From NCBI GenBank assembly GCA_001899765.1, contig MKWM01000046.1, positions 1-55,424 of the forward strand: a stretch of 55,424 nt of DNA. Reading direction: 5' to 3'. The position numbers and the translations under genes are program-made. This stretch comes from Thiobacillus sp. 63-78 (GTDB taxonomy: Bacteria > Pseudomonadota > Gammaproteobacteria > Burkholderiales > Thiobacillaceae). The notes below the pieces were generated by a model that made no database searches, was not told where the DNA came from, and saw nothing but the letters and a program-made list of their open reading frames with translations. Below, one piece after another: positions 47,930-55,413 of the stretch (position 1 is its first letter; each line of letters opens with the position of its first letter).

Positions 47930-49267
47930 ATGACCCCGTCCCACGTTTCCCGCCGCGGCGGCATCCTGATCCAGTCGCAGGATGAATCCGCTCTGGCCAT
48001 CGCACGCCACGACTTTCTCGCCTACCTCGCCTCGCTGGCACTCGATGCTCAGGTCGAGAGCCACCAGGAAGATCGAGCCCTCCGCTTCCGGTTACCGCCG
48101 AACCTCGCACAAGCGTGGGCACCCGATTTCGACACCGGCCGGTTGTCCGAGTCTCTCCGCCTCGATCCCGTGGCGCGTATCGACGACCTGGAACGGGAAA
48201 TCCTGGTGGCCATGCTGCTGGGGCCGGTGGCTTTCGTGTTTCCCAGTGCCGCCGAGGTGATTTCGGCGGTCCACGTCAGGCGCAATATCGTCCAGGCCGC
48301 GCGCCGGACGGCCCTCGATTTCCACACCACCGAGGCCGAGCGCCCCGCGGATTACTGGACCTACGTCGAGGACAAAGGCTTCACCCTGCTGCCGGGCCGA
48401 TCGCTGATCGAAGGTCTGGTGAAAGCCACCCAGCCCGACACGTCCGGCCAGCTCTACGCCTTTTCCTGCTACCGGGCGACCGAATACGTCATCCTGCTCG
48501 CCCTGGCCCAGGAACTGGCCATCAGCAACCCCGCGCTGCTGCGGCGCCTGCAACGCCAGTGGGAGAAGCGGCCCATCATGTCCGGGCAGTTCCACGATGT
48601 CTTCCTGCATGAATACGGCGCCATGGAAACGCCGTTGCCGCCGAAATACTACGTTCCCGGCGACCGTCTCTGGTTTCGCAACCCCGACGAGCGCTCCGCC
48701 GACGTCACCGGCTACGAAGGCTCGTGGGTGTTCTATCTCGGCGGCGGCCTGTTCAGCAATTTCTGGAAACGCGACCAGCCGTTCAGCCTGACGACGAAGT
48801 GCCTTGAAATCTATCACTGGCGGCACGGCGTCTACGTCGACGGGCAGGGCGAGCCGCAGATGGACGAGCGCCTCGTCGAGGCACGGGTCCGCGCCTCGCT
48901 GAACGACCCGGCAGAAGTGGCGCATATCCTGCAGCGCATGCTGCGGCTGCGCGATCCCAAGGGGGTCTACCAGGAAGGCGGCTGCATCGACACATCCCGG
49001 GAATATCCCCGCTGCATCCATCCCGCCACCGCGGACATCCGGCTGCCCGAGCAGTCCTGCCAACCCTGGAAAAAATTCCTGCGCCTGCTGCGTGCCCGCA
49101 CCCACCTCAGGGCCGCCCTCTGCGTCAGCCTGCCGCTCCTTGCGCCCAGCCACCATGCGGCGGCGGCCCACTCCCTGTCCGAGGAGATTCGCGACGTCTG
49201 CCAGGTGGAACGACTCGCCCGGATTGAAACCGACGTGGCCGCTTATCTGGGCATCCACTCCCGGTAA
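47930..49267 (+). CDS. Tgl-like (spore transglutaminase-like) protein in the cyanophycin operon
   Basis: A 445-residue protein, 27 bases after the DUF1854 gene. Residues 105-275 resemble Bacillus Tgl (protein-glutamine gamma-glutamyltransferase), compared from memory. SAAEVISAVHVRRNIVQAA matches the S.AE....R.NIV.AA helix, YAFSC places C180 on the catalytic Cys, and GDRLWFRNPDE with GYEGSWVFYLGGG matches the second conserved block. E263 may replace the catalytic Glu with a two-residue shift. Flanking 100- and 165-residue parts are not in Tgl. The enzymatic role is inferred. Confidence 0.6.
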   Translation: MTPSHVSRRGGILIQSQDESALAIARHDFLAYLASLALDAQVESHQEDRALRFRLPPNLAQAWAPDFDTGRLSESLRLDPVARIDDLEREILVAMLLGPVAFVFPSAAEVISAVHVRRNIVQAARRTALDFHTTEAERPADYWTYVEDKGFTLLPGRSLIEGLVKATQPDTSGQLYAFSCYRATEYVILLALAQELAISNPALLRRLQRQWEKRPIMSGQFHDVFLHEYGAMETPLPPKYYVPGDRLWFRNPDERSADVTGYEGSWVFYLGGGLFSNFWKRDQPFSLTTKCLEIYHWRHGVYVDGQGEPQMDERLVEARVRASLNDPAEVAHILQRMLRLRDPKGVYQEGGCIDTSREYPRCIHPATADIRLPEQSCQPWKKFLRLLRARTHLRAALCVSLPLLAPSHHAAAAHSLSEEIRDVCQVERLARIETDVAAYLGIHSR

Positions 49268-49291
49268 TTCCGTGGCCGCGAGGCCCGGTCC

Positions 49292-49753
49292 CTACTGGTA
49301 AACCTGACCGCCGTGTTTGATCCACCCCGGTACATGGCGTCCCTGCGGATCGTGGTGCGTCCAGTGGATCACGCCGCCCTTCGGGTTCCATTCGTACTCG
49401 CCGTAAAAGGCCACCGTATCCCCTACTTGCAACGCCTCGACGCGCCCGGCCAGATCGATGTTGTGCGCCACCAGCAGCGTACGCCCGGAGGCCAGCCGCA
49501 GGATGAAACGTTGATGCCGGCTGCCATGGGTGTCATCCGGCAGCCGCTTCACCACCGTGCCCTGCCCGGCCACCTGCAGCTTGCCGATGCGATGCGCGAA
49601 GGCGTGTTCGAGGACGGCATCGCTGGCGTCCTGTCCCGCCGGCGAAACGTCGTGCGAAACCGTGGCCGCGTGGCCGCTCGGCTTATGGAAACCCGAAACA
49701 AGCGTGAAGCAGGCGGCGACTGCAAGCGCGCCGGCCACCAGAAGTCTGCCCAT
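49292..49753 (-). CDS. DUF3465 family exported protein
   Basis: A 153-residue protein with a signal peptide (LLVAGALAVAACFTLVSG) and the DUF3465 core: GTVVKRLPDDTHGSRHQRFI, LLVAHNIDLAGRV, and GEYEWNPKGGVIHWTHHDP near the C-terminus. The family is periplasmic and of unknown function, with an OB-fold-like look. It converges with the Tgl-like gene over a 24-base gap and lies two bases after the cyclase stop, so it is probably co-transcribed with the cyclase. Confidence 0.87.
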   Translation of the reverse strand: MGRLLVAGALAVAACFTLVSGFHKPSGHAATVSHDVSPAGQDASDAVLEHAFAHRIGKLQVAGQGTVVKRLPDDTHGSRHQRFILRLASGRTLLVAHNIDLAGRVEALQVGDTVAFYGEYEWNPKGGVIHWTHHDPQGRHVPGWIKHGGQVYQ

Positions 49754-49755
49754 TG

Positions 49756-51078
49756 CTACTCGATCCGGTTGCGGCCGTTGCGCTTCGCGCGATACAGCGC
49801 CTCGTCGGCACGGCCGAGCAGCGCCGCGGCGGATTCACCCGTCTGATACATGGCGGCGCCGAAACTGGCCGTCACGCATCCCACCCGCTCGAATACGTTC
49901 TGCGCCAGCGACCGGCAGATCCTGCCCGCCACCAGACGGGCTGCTTCGAGATCGGTCTGCGGCAGCAACACCGCGAACTCCTCGCCGCCCCATCGCGCCA
50001 AGGTGTCGATATGACGCAACTGCCCCTGGATATGCTGGGCCACGCCACGTAGCACGATATCGCCCTGATTGTGGCCCCAGGTGTCGTTGATATGCTTGAA
50101 ACGGTCGATGTCGGCGATCAGCACCGAAAACGGCACCATGGGCAGACGGCAATGCCGTTCCTGCTCGGTCCGCAGCAATTCCTCGAAGCGTGCCCGATTG
50201 GCCATCCCGGTCAGGGGGTCGGTCGCGGCGATCTTTTCCAGCCGCGCCGTCTTGTGTTCCAGGACATGGATGATTTCGCGCAGTTCCAGCGCATGGTGAT
50301 GCATCAGTTCGGCCCAGCGACTGTAGGCCACACCGATCAGATCCTGCTGGGTGATGATGCCGATCAATTCCCGGCTTTGCGGGTCTTCCACCACCAGCCG
50401 CTTGAAATTCAGGTCGCGCATGACCGCCACCGCCTCGCCCACTGTGAGGTCACAGGTCACGGTCCGGAGTGGCACCGACATGTGCACATGCACCGGATCG
50501 GCCAGCACCGCCCCGTCCTGCAACAGGCGGATGGCATCGCGCGTCGTGACGATCCCCACACCGGTGTCCTGATCGGTCACGACTACCGCGTCATCCTGAG
50601 CCACCAGAGACGCCAGCACCTCGCCCAGCGGCGTATCGTGCGGCATTCTCTTGACTTCATGGCGGCGCAACAGATCGCGCAGATGCTGGCGTTGCAGCAT
50701 CGACTGCGGATCGAGGCTGGCAAGGATATCGGTATTCGACACAATGCCGAACAGCCGGTTCGATTCGTCGATCACCGCCGCATAGCCGTGCGTGTCGTTG
50801 AACAGTTCGATCACGTCCAGCAGATTGCTTCCCTTGGCGATGTAGGGCAGCGGGTGGTAACCCGCCTCGCTGATCGTGGCGTCGAGACCCGGCTGGGAAA
50901 ACCGGAGCCGAACCACATCGGAGGCGGTCAGCAAGCCGTAGCCGCCGGATTCCTCTTCCACGATGACGTTACGCACCTTGTACTGCGACATCTTCCGCAG
51001 CGCGTCGCGCACCGCCACACGCGGCGGCACGCTCACGATGTCGGTTGTGGCCAGTTCGTCGATCAACGGAAAAAGCAT
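49756..51078 (-). CDS. Diguanylate cyclase with four CBS motifs
   Basis: A 440-residue cytoplasmic enzyme expected to make c-di-GMP. The first 255 residues hold four CBS motifs (for example VAVRDALRKMSQYKVRNVIV and DLTVGEAVAVMRDLNFKRLV), a likely adenine-nucleotide sensor. A short coiled linker leads to a GGDEF domain with active site RWGGEEF. An RxxD inhibition site (RHID) stands five residues before it, so product feedback is likely. ATG 51078 has AGGA upstream. Confidence 0.92.
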   Translation of the reverse strand: MLFPLIDELATTDIVSVPPRVAVRDALRKMSQYKVRNVIVEEESGGYGLLTASDVVRLRFSQPGLDATISEAGYHPLPYIAKGSNLLDVIELFNDTHGYAAVIDESNRLFGIVSNTDILASLDPQSMLQRQHLRDLLRRHEVKRMPHDTPLGEVLASLVAQDDAVVVTDQDTGVGIVTTRDAIRLLQDGAVLADPVHVHMSVPLRTVTCDLTVGEAVAVMRDLNFKRLVVEDPQSRELIGIITQQDLIGVAYSRWAELMHHHALELREIIHVLEHKTARLEKIAATDPLTGMANRARFEELLRTEQERHCRLPMVPFSVLIADIDRFKHINDTWGHNQGDIVLRGVAQHIQGQLRHIDTLARWGGEEFAVLLPQTDLEAARLVAGRICRSLAQNVFERVGCVTASFGAAMYQTGESAAALLGRADEALYRAKRNGRNRIE

Positions 51079-51301
51079 GCGTTTTCCTGTCCGGAATATG
51101 CCCCCGCTCACGGCACCTGTTGATCGGGCCGTGATGTCTGGATGGCTTGAATGACGATCGTCAACAATCCCCCGCCCTATCCTGGTGTGCTCGCTCGGGC
51201 AGGGCGATCGGCATCAGGCTATCTTTGGCCCCGGAATACTATTTGAAGTGTGGCCATTGCGCCATTTTTATTAATCTGTCCGGATCCGCCAGCCCTCCAT
51301 G
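51079..51301. other. Intergenic spacer upstream of the cyclase gene
   Basis: No gene was seen here. The stretch holds the presumed promoter of the cyclase gene (minus) and lies downstream of the Spy-like gene. An AT-rich patch near 51240-51290 (TTTTTATTAATC) is the only notable composition change. Confidence 0.4.
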
Positions 51302-51336
51302 AAAAAAAGCGTGCGCGGTCGCCCGCCCACGCTTTT
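51302..51336 (-). terminator. Rho-independent terminator of the Spy-like gene
   Basis: On the minus strand a 9-bp stem (AAAAGCGTG 51336-51328, CACGCTTTT 51313-51305) with a GC-rich 14-base loop is followed by a run of seven Ts, 20 bases after the stop codon. Confidence 0.85.
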
Positions 51337-51355
51337 CCGGCTATCCCCCGACTAT

Positions 51356-51862
51356 TCAGGACTGGACGCGGTGATGGCCATGCGCCCGCCCGGGACCGGG
51401 CATTGCTTCAGCATCGAACACTTTCTGCTGCGCCGTATCCAGCTGTGCATAGAACGCCTTGATCGCCTGGTTGCGCGCCAGCATTCTGGCATGTCGTGCT
51501 TCCGACATGGCCTGCATCCGGTCCAGGCGCTGGGGCGTATTCAGCTTTTCGAATTCGCTCCGCATGGCCTGCCGGTCGCTCCCCACAGGATGCATTCCGG
51601 ACTGGGTGGCGCGGGTGAAGGTATTCCATGCCGCTTCCTGTTCGGGAGCAAGCTTGAGATTTTCCTTCAATTTGGACAGGTGCTCGGTGCGTCGTGCTTC
51701 CCGTTGAGCGTGGCTGTTTTGCCCGTGCCGGACTTCACAGCCGTGTTGGCCGGCCGGGCTGCCCTCCGGCATGGCAAAGGACGATGCCGCCAGAATTCCG
51801 CCGCCGGCAAGCAAACCGGCCATCAGGGCGCGCTTGGTCAAAGAACTCGGAACCCATTTCAT
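51356..51862 (-). CDS. Spy/CpxP-like periplasmic LTXXQ protein
   Basis: A 168-residue exported helical protein. A signal peptide (LMAGLLAGGGILAASSFA) is followed by HLSKLKENLKLAPEQEAAWN, matching the L.L...Q...W pattern of the Spy/CpxP chaperone family. A second helical block holds FEKLNTPQRLDRMQAMSEAR. A His-rich end (RAHGHHRVQS) could bind metal. AGGAG precedes ATG 51862. Members act as envelope-stress chaperones or metal-response regulators; which applies is unknown. Confidence 0.82.
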   Translation of the reverse strand: MKWVPSSLTKRALMAGLLAGGGILAASSFAMPEGSPAGQHGCEVRHGQNSHAQREARRTEHLSKLKENLKLAPEQEAAWNTFTRATQSGMHPVGSDRQAMRSEFEKLNTPQRLDRMQAMSEARHARMLARNQAIKAFYAQLDTAQQKVFDAEAMPGPGRAHGHHRVQS

Positions 51863-52139
51863 TACATTCTCCTTCAGGGAAGTTGTCAAAAGAACCGGCC
51901 CGGGACAGGCGCGGCGTGAAATCTATTCTGGTGAGACGATGTATCTCCAGGATGTCCCTGAAATGCAAAGATGTAACGCGTTGTAACGGGAGGTAACACG
52001 GTCAGGCGTTTCTCGCTACGCCCGGCCCTTTTTATTTCACACAATAGGCCCGGACCATTCGAGGTCAGCCAGGCTGAATCCGCATCCGGATCTCATGCGG
52101 CAAGACCGGAATTCCCGGCACAGGAAGGATCTGTCCGGT
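51863..52139. other. Intergenic spacer between divergent Spy-like and small-protein genes
   Basis: No gene or strong hairpin was seen. It includes the 5' leader of the Spy-like gene with its AGGAG site. CATCTTTGCATTTCAGGG-type AT-richer sequence near 51950-51975 is a possible promoter zone for the minus strand. Confidence 0.4.
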
Positions 52140-52260
52140 TGTCATGACATGTTTCCTGACAATCATGTTACGATCACACGATCACCAATTATAATATTGT
52201 TATAAATCATGCAGATATGTATCAATACATGATTGGCATGTAATATGCTCATGGCTCCGG
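52140..52260 (+). promoter_or_regulatory. AT-rich palindromic control region of the rhodanese operon
   Basis: Composition drops sharply to AT-rich compared with everything around it. It contains the palindrome TGTCATGACA (52140-52149), the stretch TTATAATATTGTTATAA near 52189-52205, and ATGTAT-CA-ATACAT (52217-52230). TTGTTA with TATCAA 17 bases on, or TAATAT at 52241-52246, could serve as promoter parts. It precedes the small exported protein gene. Confidence 0.5.
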
Positions 52261-52291
52261 GAACCCTATCCGCTATCCAAGGAGGCCTCCC

Positions 52292-52498
52292 ATGGCACGC
52301 ATGAACCGCTTCTCCCTCATCGCCGCCGCGGCGCTCAGCCTGACATTCGCCAACGCCCATGCGACCGTTGACGCCGAGGCGCAGCAGGACAGGCCGGAAG
52401 TGGCCAGCGCCCAGCAACACCCATCCACTTCGGAAAAAAAGGAGGATCCCGCCAAGACCCCAAGCAGTGCGCCCAACGAAGAACCGGAATGCCACTAG
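52292..52498 (+). CDS. Small exported protein of unknown function
   Basis: A 68-residue protein with a very strong ribosome site (AAGGAGG). A signal peptide (RFSLIAAAALSLTFANAHA) is followed by about 45 hydrophilic, disordered-looking residues rich in Gln, Glu, Lys and Pro, ending in EEPECH with one Cys. No family recognised. It lies 40 bases before the rhodanese gene and is probably co-transcribed and periplasmic. Confidence 0.72.
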   Translation: MARMNRFSLIAAAALSLTFANAHATVDAEAQQDRPEVASAQQHPSTSEKKEDPAKTPSSAPNEEPECH

Positions 52499-52538
52499 CC
52501 CGCGCCATGGCATCTCCCACATGACTTTAGGAGACACA

Positions 52539-53192
52539 ATGAAATTTCGCCCGTTAATCGCCGTATCCACCCTCTTCGCCATGCTTGCCATGCCCATGGC
52601 GGCCAGCGCATTGGACGTGAACATCACCGCCGACCAGCCTTCCGTCGACGTCATGCACGGTGGCAAGAAGGTCACGATCATGCGCAATCAGGATCCGAAC
52701 CGCACCATCAATCCTGATTTCGCCAAGACCTCGCGCAAGTGTCCGCCCTTCTGTGTTCAACCCGGCGAACTGGCGCCGGGAGTCGAGACCATCGGCGAAC
52801 TTGAAACCATTCAATACCTGAAAAAAATGAGCGGTGGCGACAAGTCCATTCTGGTGATCGACTCGCGCACGCCGGACTGGGTCGAGAAAGGCACGATCCC
52901 GGGTGCGGTCAACATCCCCTGGGACCAGCTGAACATTGGCCACTCCGACCCCATTACCGTGCAGGAAATCCTGGAGAAGCAGTTTGGCGTCCGCAATCAG
53001 GATGGCTTCAACATGTTCGATAATGCCAAGACGGTCGTCATGTTCTGCAACGGTCCGTGGTGCGGCCAGTCGCCCACCAACATTCGCGGTCTGCTGAAAA
53101 TCGGCTATCCCGCGCACAAGATCAAGTGGTACCGCGGCGGCATGCAGGACTGGGAAGCATTGGGCCTGACCACCGTCAAACCGGTGCTGTAA
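52539..53192 (+). CDS. Periplasmic rhodanese-like protein
   Basis: A 217-residue exported protein with signal peptide (AVSTLFAMLAMPMAASA) and a single rhodanese domain (ILVIDSRTPDWVEKGTIPGA, then active loop CNGPWCG). Both C170 and C175 frame the loop, so it can form a persulfide or a disulfide. Before the domain a CPPFC motif (C68, C72) adds a second possible redox pair. AGGAGA precedes ATG 52539. Sulfur transfer or thiol chemistry in the periplasm is inferred. Confidence 0.88.
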   Translation: MKFRPLIAVSTLFAMLAMPMAASALDVNITADQPSVDVMHGGKKVTIMRNQDPNRTINPDFAKTSRKCPPFCVQPGELAPGVETIGELETIQYLKKMSGGDKSILVIDSRTPDWVEKGTIPGAVNIPWDQLNIGHSDPITVQEILEKQFGVRNQDGFNMFDNAKTVVMFCNGPWCGQSPTNIRGLLKIGYPAHKIKWYRGGMQDWEALGLTTVKPVL

Positions 53193-53203
53193 ACGAACGG
53201 CCA

Positions 53204-53244
53204 GGCCAATGAAAACGGGGCGTCATGCCCCGTTTTCATTGGCC
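53204..53244. terminator. Bidirectional terminator between rhodanese and reductase genes
   Basis: An 18-bp perfect stem (53204-53221 with 53227-53244) and a 5-base GTCAT loop. The stem includes AAAACGGGGC and GCCCCGTTTT, giving T tracts on both strands, between two convergent genes. Confidence 0.9.
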
Positions 53245-53268
53245 GTCACGCGTCCGTACGGCGCGCGA

Positions 53269-53934
53269 CTACCGCTCGAACACCAGGCTTTCCGGACTCG
53301 CCCCCAGGTCCGCCAGTACGCCGTTGACCGCATCCATGAAAGGGGGCGGTCCGCAAACATAGAAATGCTGCTTGAAGTCCCGGATTCTTTCTTCCAGAAA
53401 CGCACGATCCACCCGCCGGTTCTCATACCCCGGTGCGACGGCGCCGGTACAGGTCAGGATGCAACGCTCGCCCAGCGCATGACGCAACTCCTTTTCGCAG
53501 ATCACGTCTCGTGGCGTCTTGTTGGAAAAGATCAGGGTCTGTCCGTCCAGTTCTCCCTTGCTCGCCAGGTCGCGCAGGATGGCCAGGAACGGCGTGATTC
53601 CGGCACCTCCGGCGATGAATACGCCCGGCCCCTCGTAATGGATGGTACCGAACGGCTCCGACATCAATAATTCAGCCCCTGGCGTCAACTGGTGCAGCGC
53701 CTGGGTCACGCCCGCGTGGTCAGGATAGGCCTTGATGGTAAATTCCAGCACCCGGTCGTCGGCCAGCCCCGTAGGGGTGAAAGGCCGGCCCTGCTCGCGC
53801 AGGCCGGGACGATCGATTGCCAACTCCACGCCCTGGCCGGGAACGATGGAGAAGCCCTCCGGTTTGCTGACGATGAAATGCCTCACATCATGCGTCACGA
53901 ACTGACTCATGAGCAGCCTGACAGTCTGGTTCAT
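53269..53934 (-). CDS. Ferredoxin/flavodoxin-NADP reductase-type flavoprotein
   Basis: A 221-residue FNR-superfamily reductase without an attached iron-sulfur domain. It has the FAD-binding RPFTPTG near residue 50, the nucleotide-binding GGAGITPFLAILRDL near residue 108, and CGPPPFMDAV near residue 193. It would move electrons between NAD(P)H and a small carrier that is not encoded next to it. The start codon lies 45 bases from the next gene's stop. Confidence 0.88.
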   Translation of the reverse strand: MNQTVRLLMSQFVTHDVRHFIVSKPEGFSIVPGQGVELAIDRPGLREQGRPFTPTGLADDRVLEFTIKAYPDHAGVTQALHQLTPGAELLMSEPFGTIHYEGPGVFIAGGAGITPFLAILRDLASKGELDGQTLIFSNKTPRDVICEKELRHALGERCILTCTGAVAPGYENRRVDRAFLEERIRDFKQHFYVCGPPPFMDAVNGVLADLGASPESLVFER

Positions 53935-53979
53935 CGCAATGCCCCTCCCATGGCATTCATGTCTGACGTCTTGACAGCC

Positions 53980-54399
53980 TCAAAACTGATCGGCCATCCA
54001 GCCATCCAGCAGTATGCAGGCCTCCTGCCTGGGCACCGATGACTCCATTCCCTGCAAAGGCGTATAGCACAGGTACTGGTTGCCGTCTCGATCCGTCAGG
54101 TTGCGTAGCGGCATGTCGCCCACGGTCTCGAAGCCGCGCGCATCCATCAGGATGAACTGGTAATCGTCACCCACCTCGACCTCGAGCCTGCCGCCGTTGC
54201 CCTCGCCGTATTTTTCCCACCAGGTCTCGGTATTGGCGCCGTCATAAAAAGGCGCCGTTTCTCCCAAGCGGCTGCTGCGATGCCACGACATGATGGTCGG
54301 ATCCTTCATCTGATTGTCTTTCGCCACTTCCTTCGCGAGCAGACTGGCTGCCTGGAAGCCCTTGTCCGGGCCCTGATAATCGACATGTATATTCCGCAT
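53980..54399 (-). CDS. Conserved small protein, possibly DUF5619-like
   Basis: A 139-residue soluble protein with no signal peptide. Its middle (DPTIMSWHRSSRLGETAPFY, WWEKYGEGNGGRLEVEVGDDYQFILMDARGFE) recalls DUF5619 proteins in which a tryptophan-containing motif precedes a beta-rich C-terminus; this link is tentative. A GGAG site precedes ATG 54399. It is probably co-transcribed with the reductase gene. Function unknown. Confidence 0.65.
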   Translation of the reverse strand: MRNIHVDYQGPDKGFQAASLLAKEVAKDNQMKDPTIMSWHRSSRLGETAPFYDGANTETWWEKYGEGNGGRLEVEVGDDYQFILMDARGFETVGDMPLRNLTDRDGNQYLCYTPLQGMESSVPRQEACILLDGWMADQF

Positions 54400-54545
54400 G
54401 ATGAACTTCTCCTGTGTAACGATGAAACCGAAAGCGTGTCACGGGATCTGACACACGACGTACATTCTTTGTAGGCCAATACCCGACAAAAACAATCAGG
54501 AATTCCACCCGCCGAACCCCCATCGTCCTTCCTGCGTTTGAAGCC

Positions 54546-54618
54546 GATTCCCACAACGGATGGGGGCCAGTTTCCTGAGCAAGGTCCCGGGTTTGATGCC
54601 GCGCAGCGTCTTCCCTTC
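54546..54618 (-). pseudogene. Relic fragment of a transposase of the same family
   Basis: On the minus strand this segment reads GKTLRGIKPGTLLRKLAPIR, closely matching GLCGTKPGTLLKKQIPIRC of the left-end transposase (residues 93-111). At DNA level 54550-54594 matches the reverse complement of 359-403 at 35 of 45 positions. No further transposase sequence surrounds it, so it is a degraded scrap, older than the exact 84-bp repeat. Confidence 0.7.
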
Positions 54619-54693
54619 GGGCGAGATATTGTTCCTATAGTTAACAGCCTGGGCGACCCCGACGACGCCCCTCTCACCACGAAAGGATCCTGC

Positions 54694-55293
54694 ATGAAAC
54701 TCTATTACCTGCCCGGCGCCTGTTCCATGGCCGCCCATATCATCCTGCGCGAAGCGGGGTATACCTTCGAAATCGACAAGCTGAACCTGGCCACGCAGCT
54801 TACCGCGGCCGGCGAAGACTACCGGGCGGTCAACTCCAGAGGCTATGTTCCGGCGCTGCGGCTGGACAGCGGCGACGTGCTGACCGAGGACACGGTGGTC
54901 CTGCAGTACCTGGCCGACCAGAAACCCGAGGCGGCGCTGGCCCCGCCAATGGGGACGATGGAGCGCTACCGGCTGATGGAATGGCTCAACTTCATCGCCA
55001 CCGAACTCCACAAGAATCTGGGCGCGCTGTTCAATCCGAACATCACCCCCGAATGGAAAGTCCAGCAAATCGAAATGTTCTCCCGCCGCGCTGACTGGCT
55101 GGACGGGCAGATGGCCGACAGACCTTTTCTCATGGGCGCGCGATTCAGTGTCGCGGATGCCTACCTGTTCACCGTCATCGGCTGGTGTCCCAAGCTGGGA
55201 ATCGAGATCGACCGCTGGCCGGCACTCAAAAAGCATCACGCCCTGGTCGCTGCCCGGCCGGCGGTGATCGCGACCATCCAGGCGGAACAGTGA
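54694..55293 (+). CDS. Glutathione S-transferase, beta-class-like
   Basis: A 199-residue two-domain protein. The thioredoxin-like N-terminal domain has KLYYLPGACSMAAHI with C10 at the beta-class catalytic position, YVPALRLDSGDVLTEDTVVL giving the cis-Pro and Glu/Asp glutathione site, and a helical C-terminal domain (MGARFSVADAYLFTVIGW). AAAGGATCC lies before ATG 54694; the frame upstream overlaps a transposase relic and is not coding. It conjugates glutathione to electrophiles or reduces disulfides. Confidence 0.92.
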   Translation: MKLYYLPGACSMAAHIILREAGYTFEIDKLNLATQLTAAGEDYRAVNSRGYVPALRLDSGDVLTEDTVVLQYLADQKPEAALAPPMGTMERYRLMEWLNFIATELHKNLGALFNPNITPEWKVQQIEMFSRRADWLDGQMADRPFLMGARFSVADAYLFTVIGWCPKLGIEIDRWPALKKHHALVAARPAVIATIQAEQ

Positions 55294-55329
55294 ACGGATC
55301 GGCATCGCCGCCCCGCAGGATGCGATGCA

Positions 55330-55413
55330 AGTATTTTCCAATTCACACATGAGCCTGAGCGAGCGGGGCAATCGGAGTTGACTCAGGCGGCGCGTTGTCG
55401 AGATTTGTTGATG
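55330..55413 (-). repeat. 84-bp inverted terminal repeat, right copy
   Basis: Exact reverse complement of 1-84, beginning 37 bases after the glutathione S-transferase stop. The identity breaks off at 55330, where the left copy continues into transposase codons, and the right copy continues to the window end with 11 further bases not shared because the left copy starts at base 1. Confidence 0.9.

Noticed and set aside
52163-52687. A 174-codon minus-strand frame across the AT-rich region
   Set aside because: It overlaps the strongly supported exported peptide and rhodanese genes and lacks a ribosome site.
54496-55371. A 291-codon minus-strand frame starting inside the right 84-bp repeat
   Set aside because: Most of it is antisense to the glutathione S-transferase gene. 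Only its last part, the transposase relic, has meaning and is reported separately.
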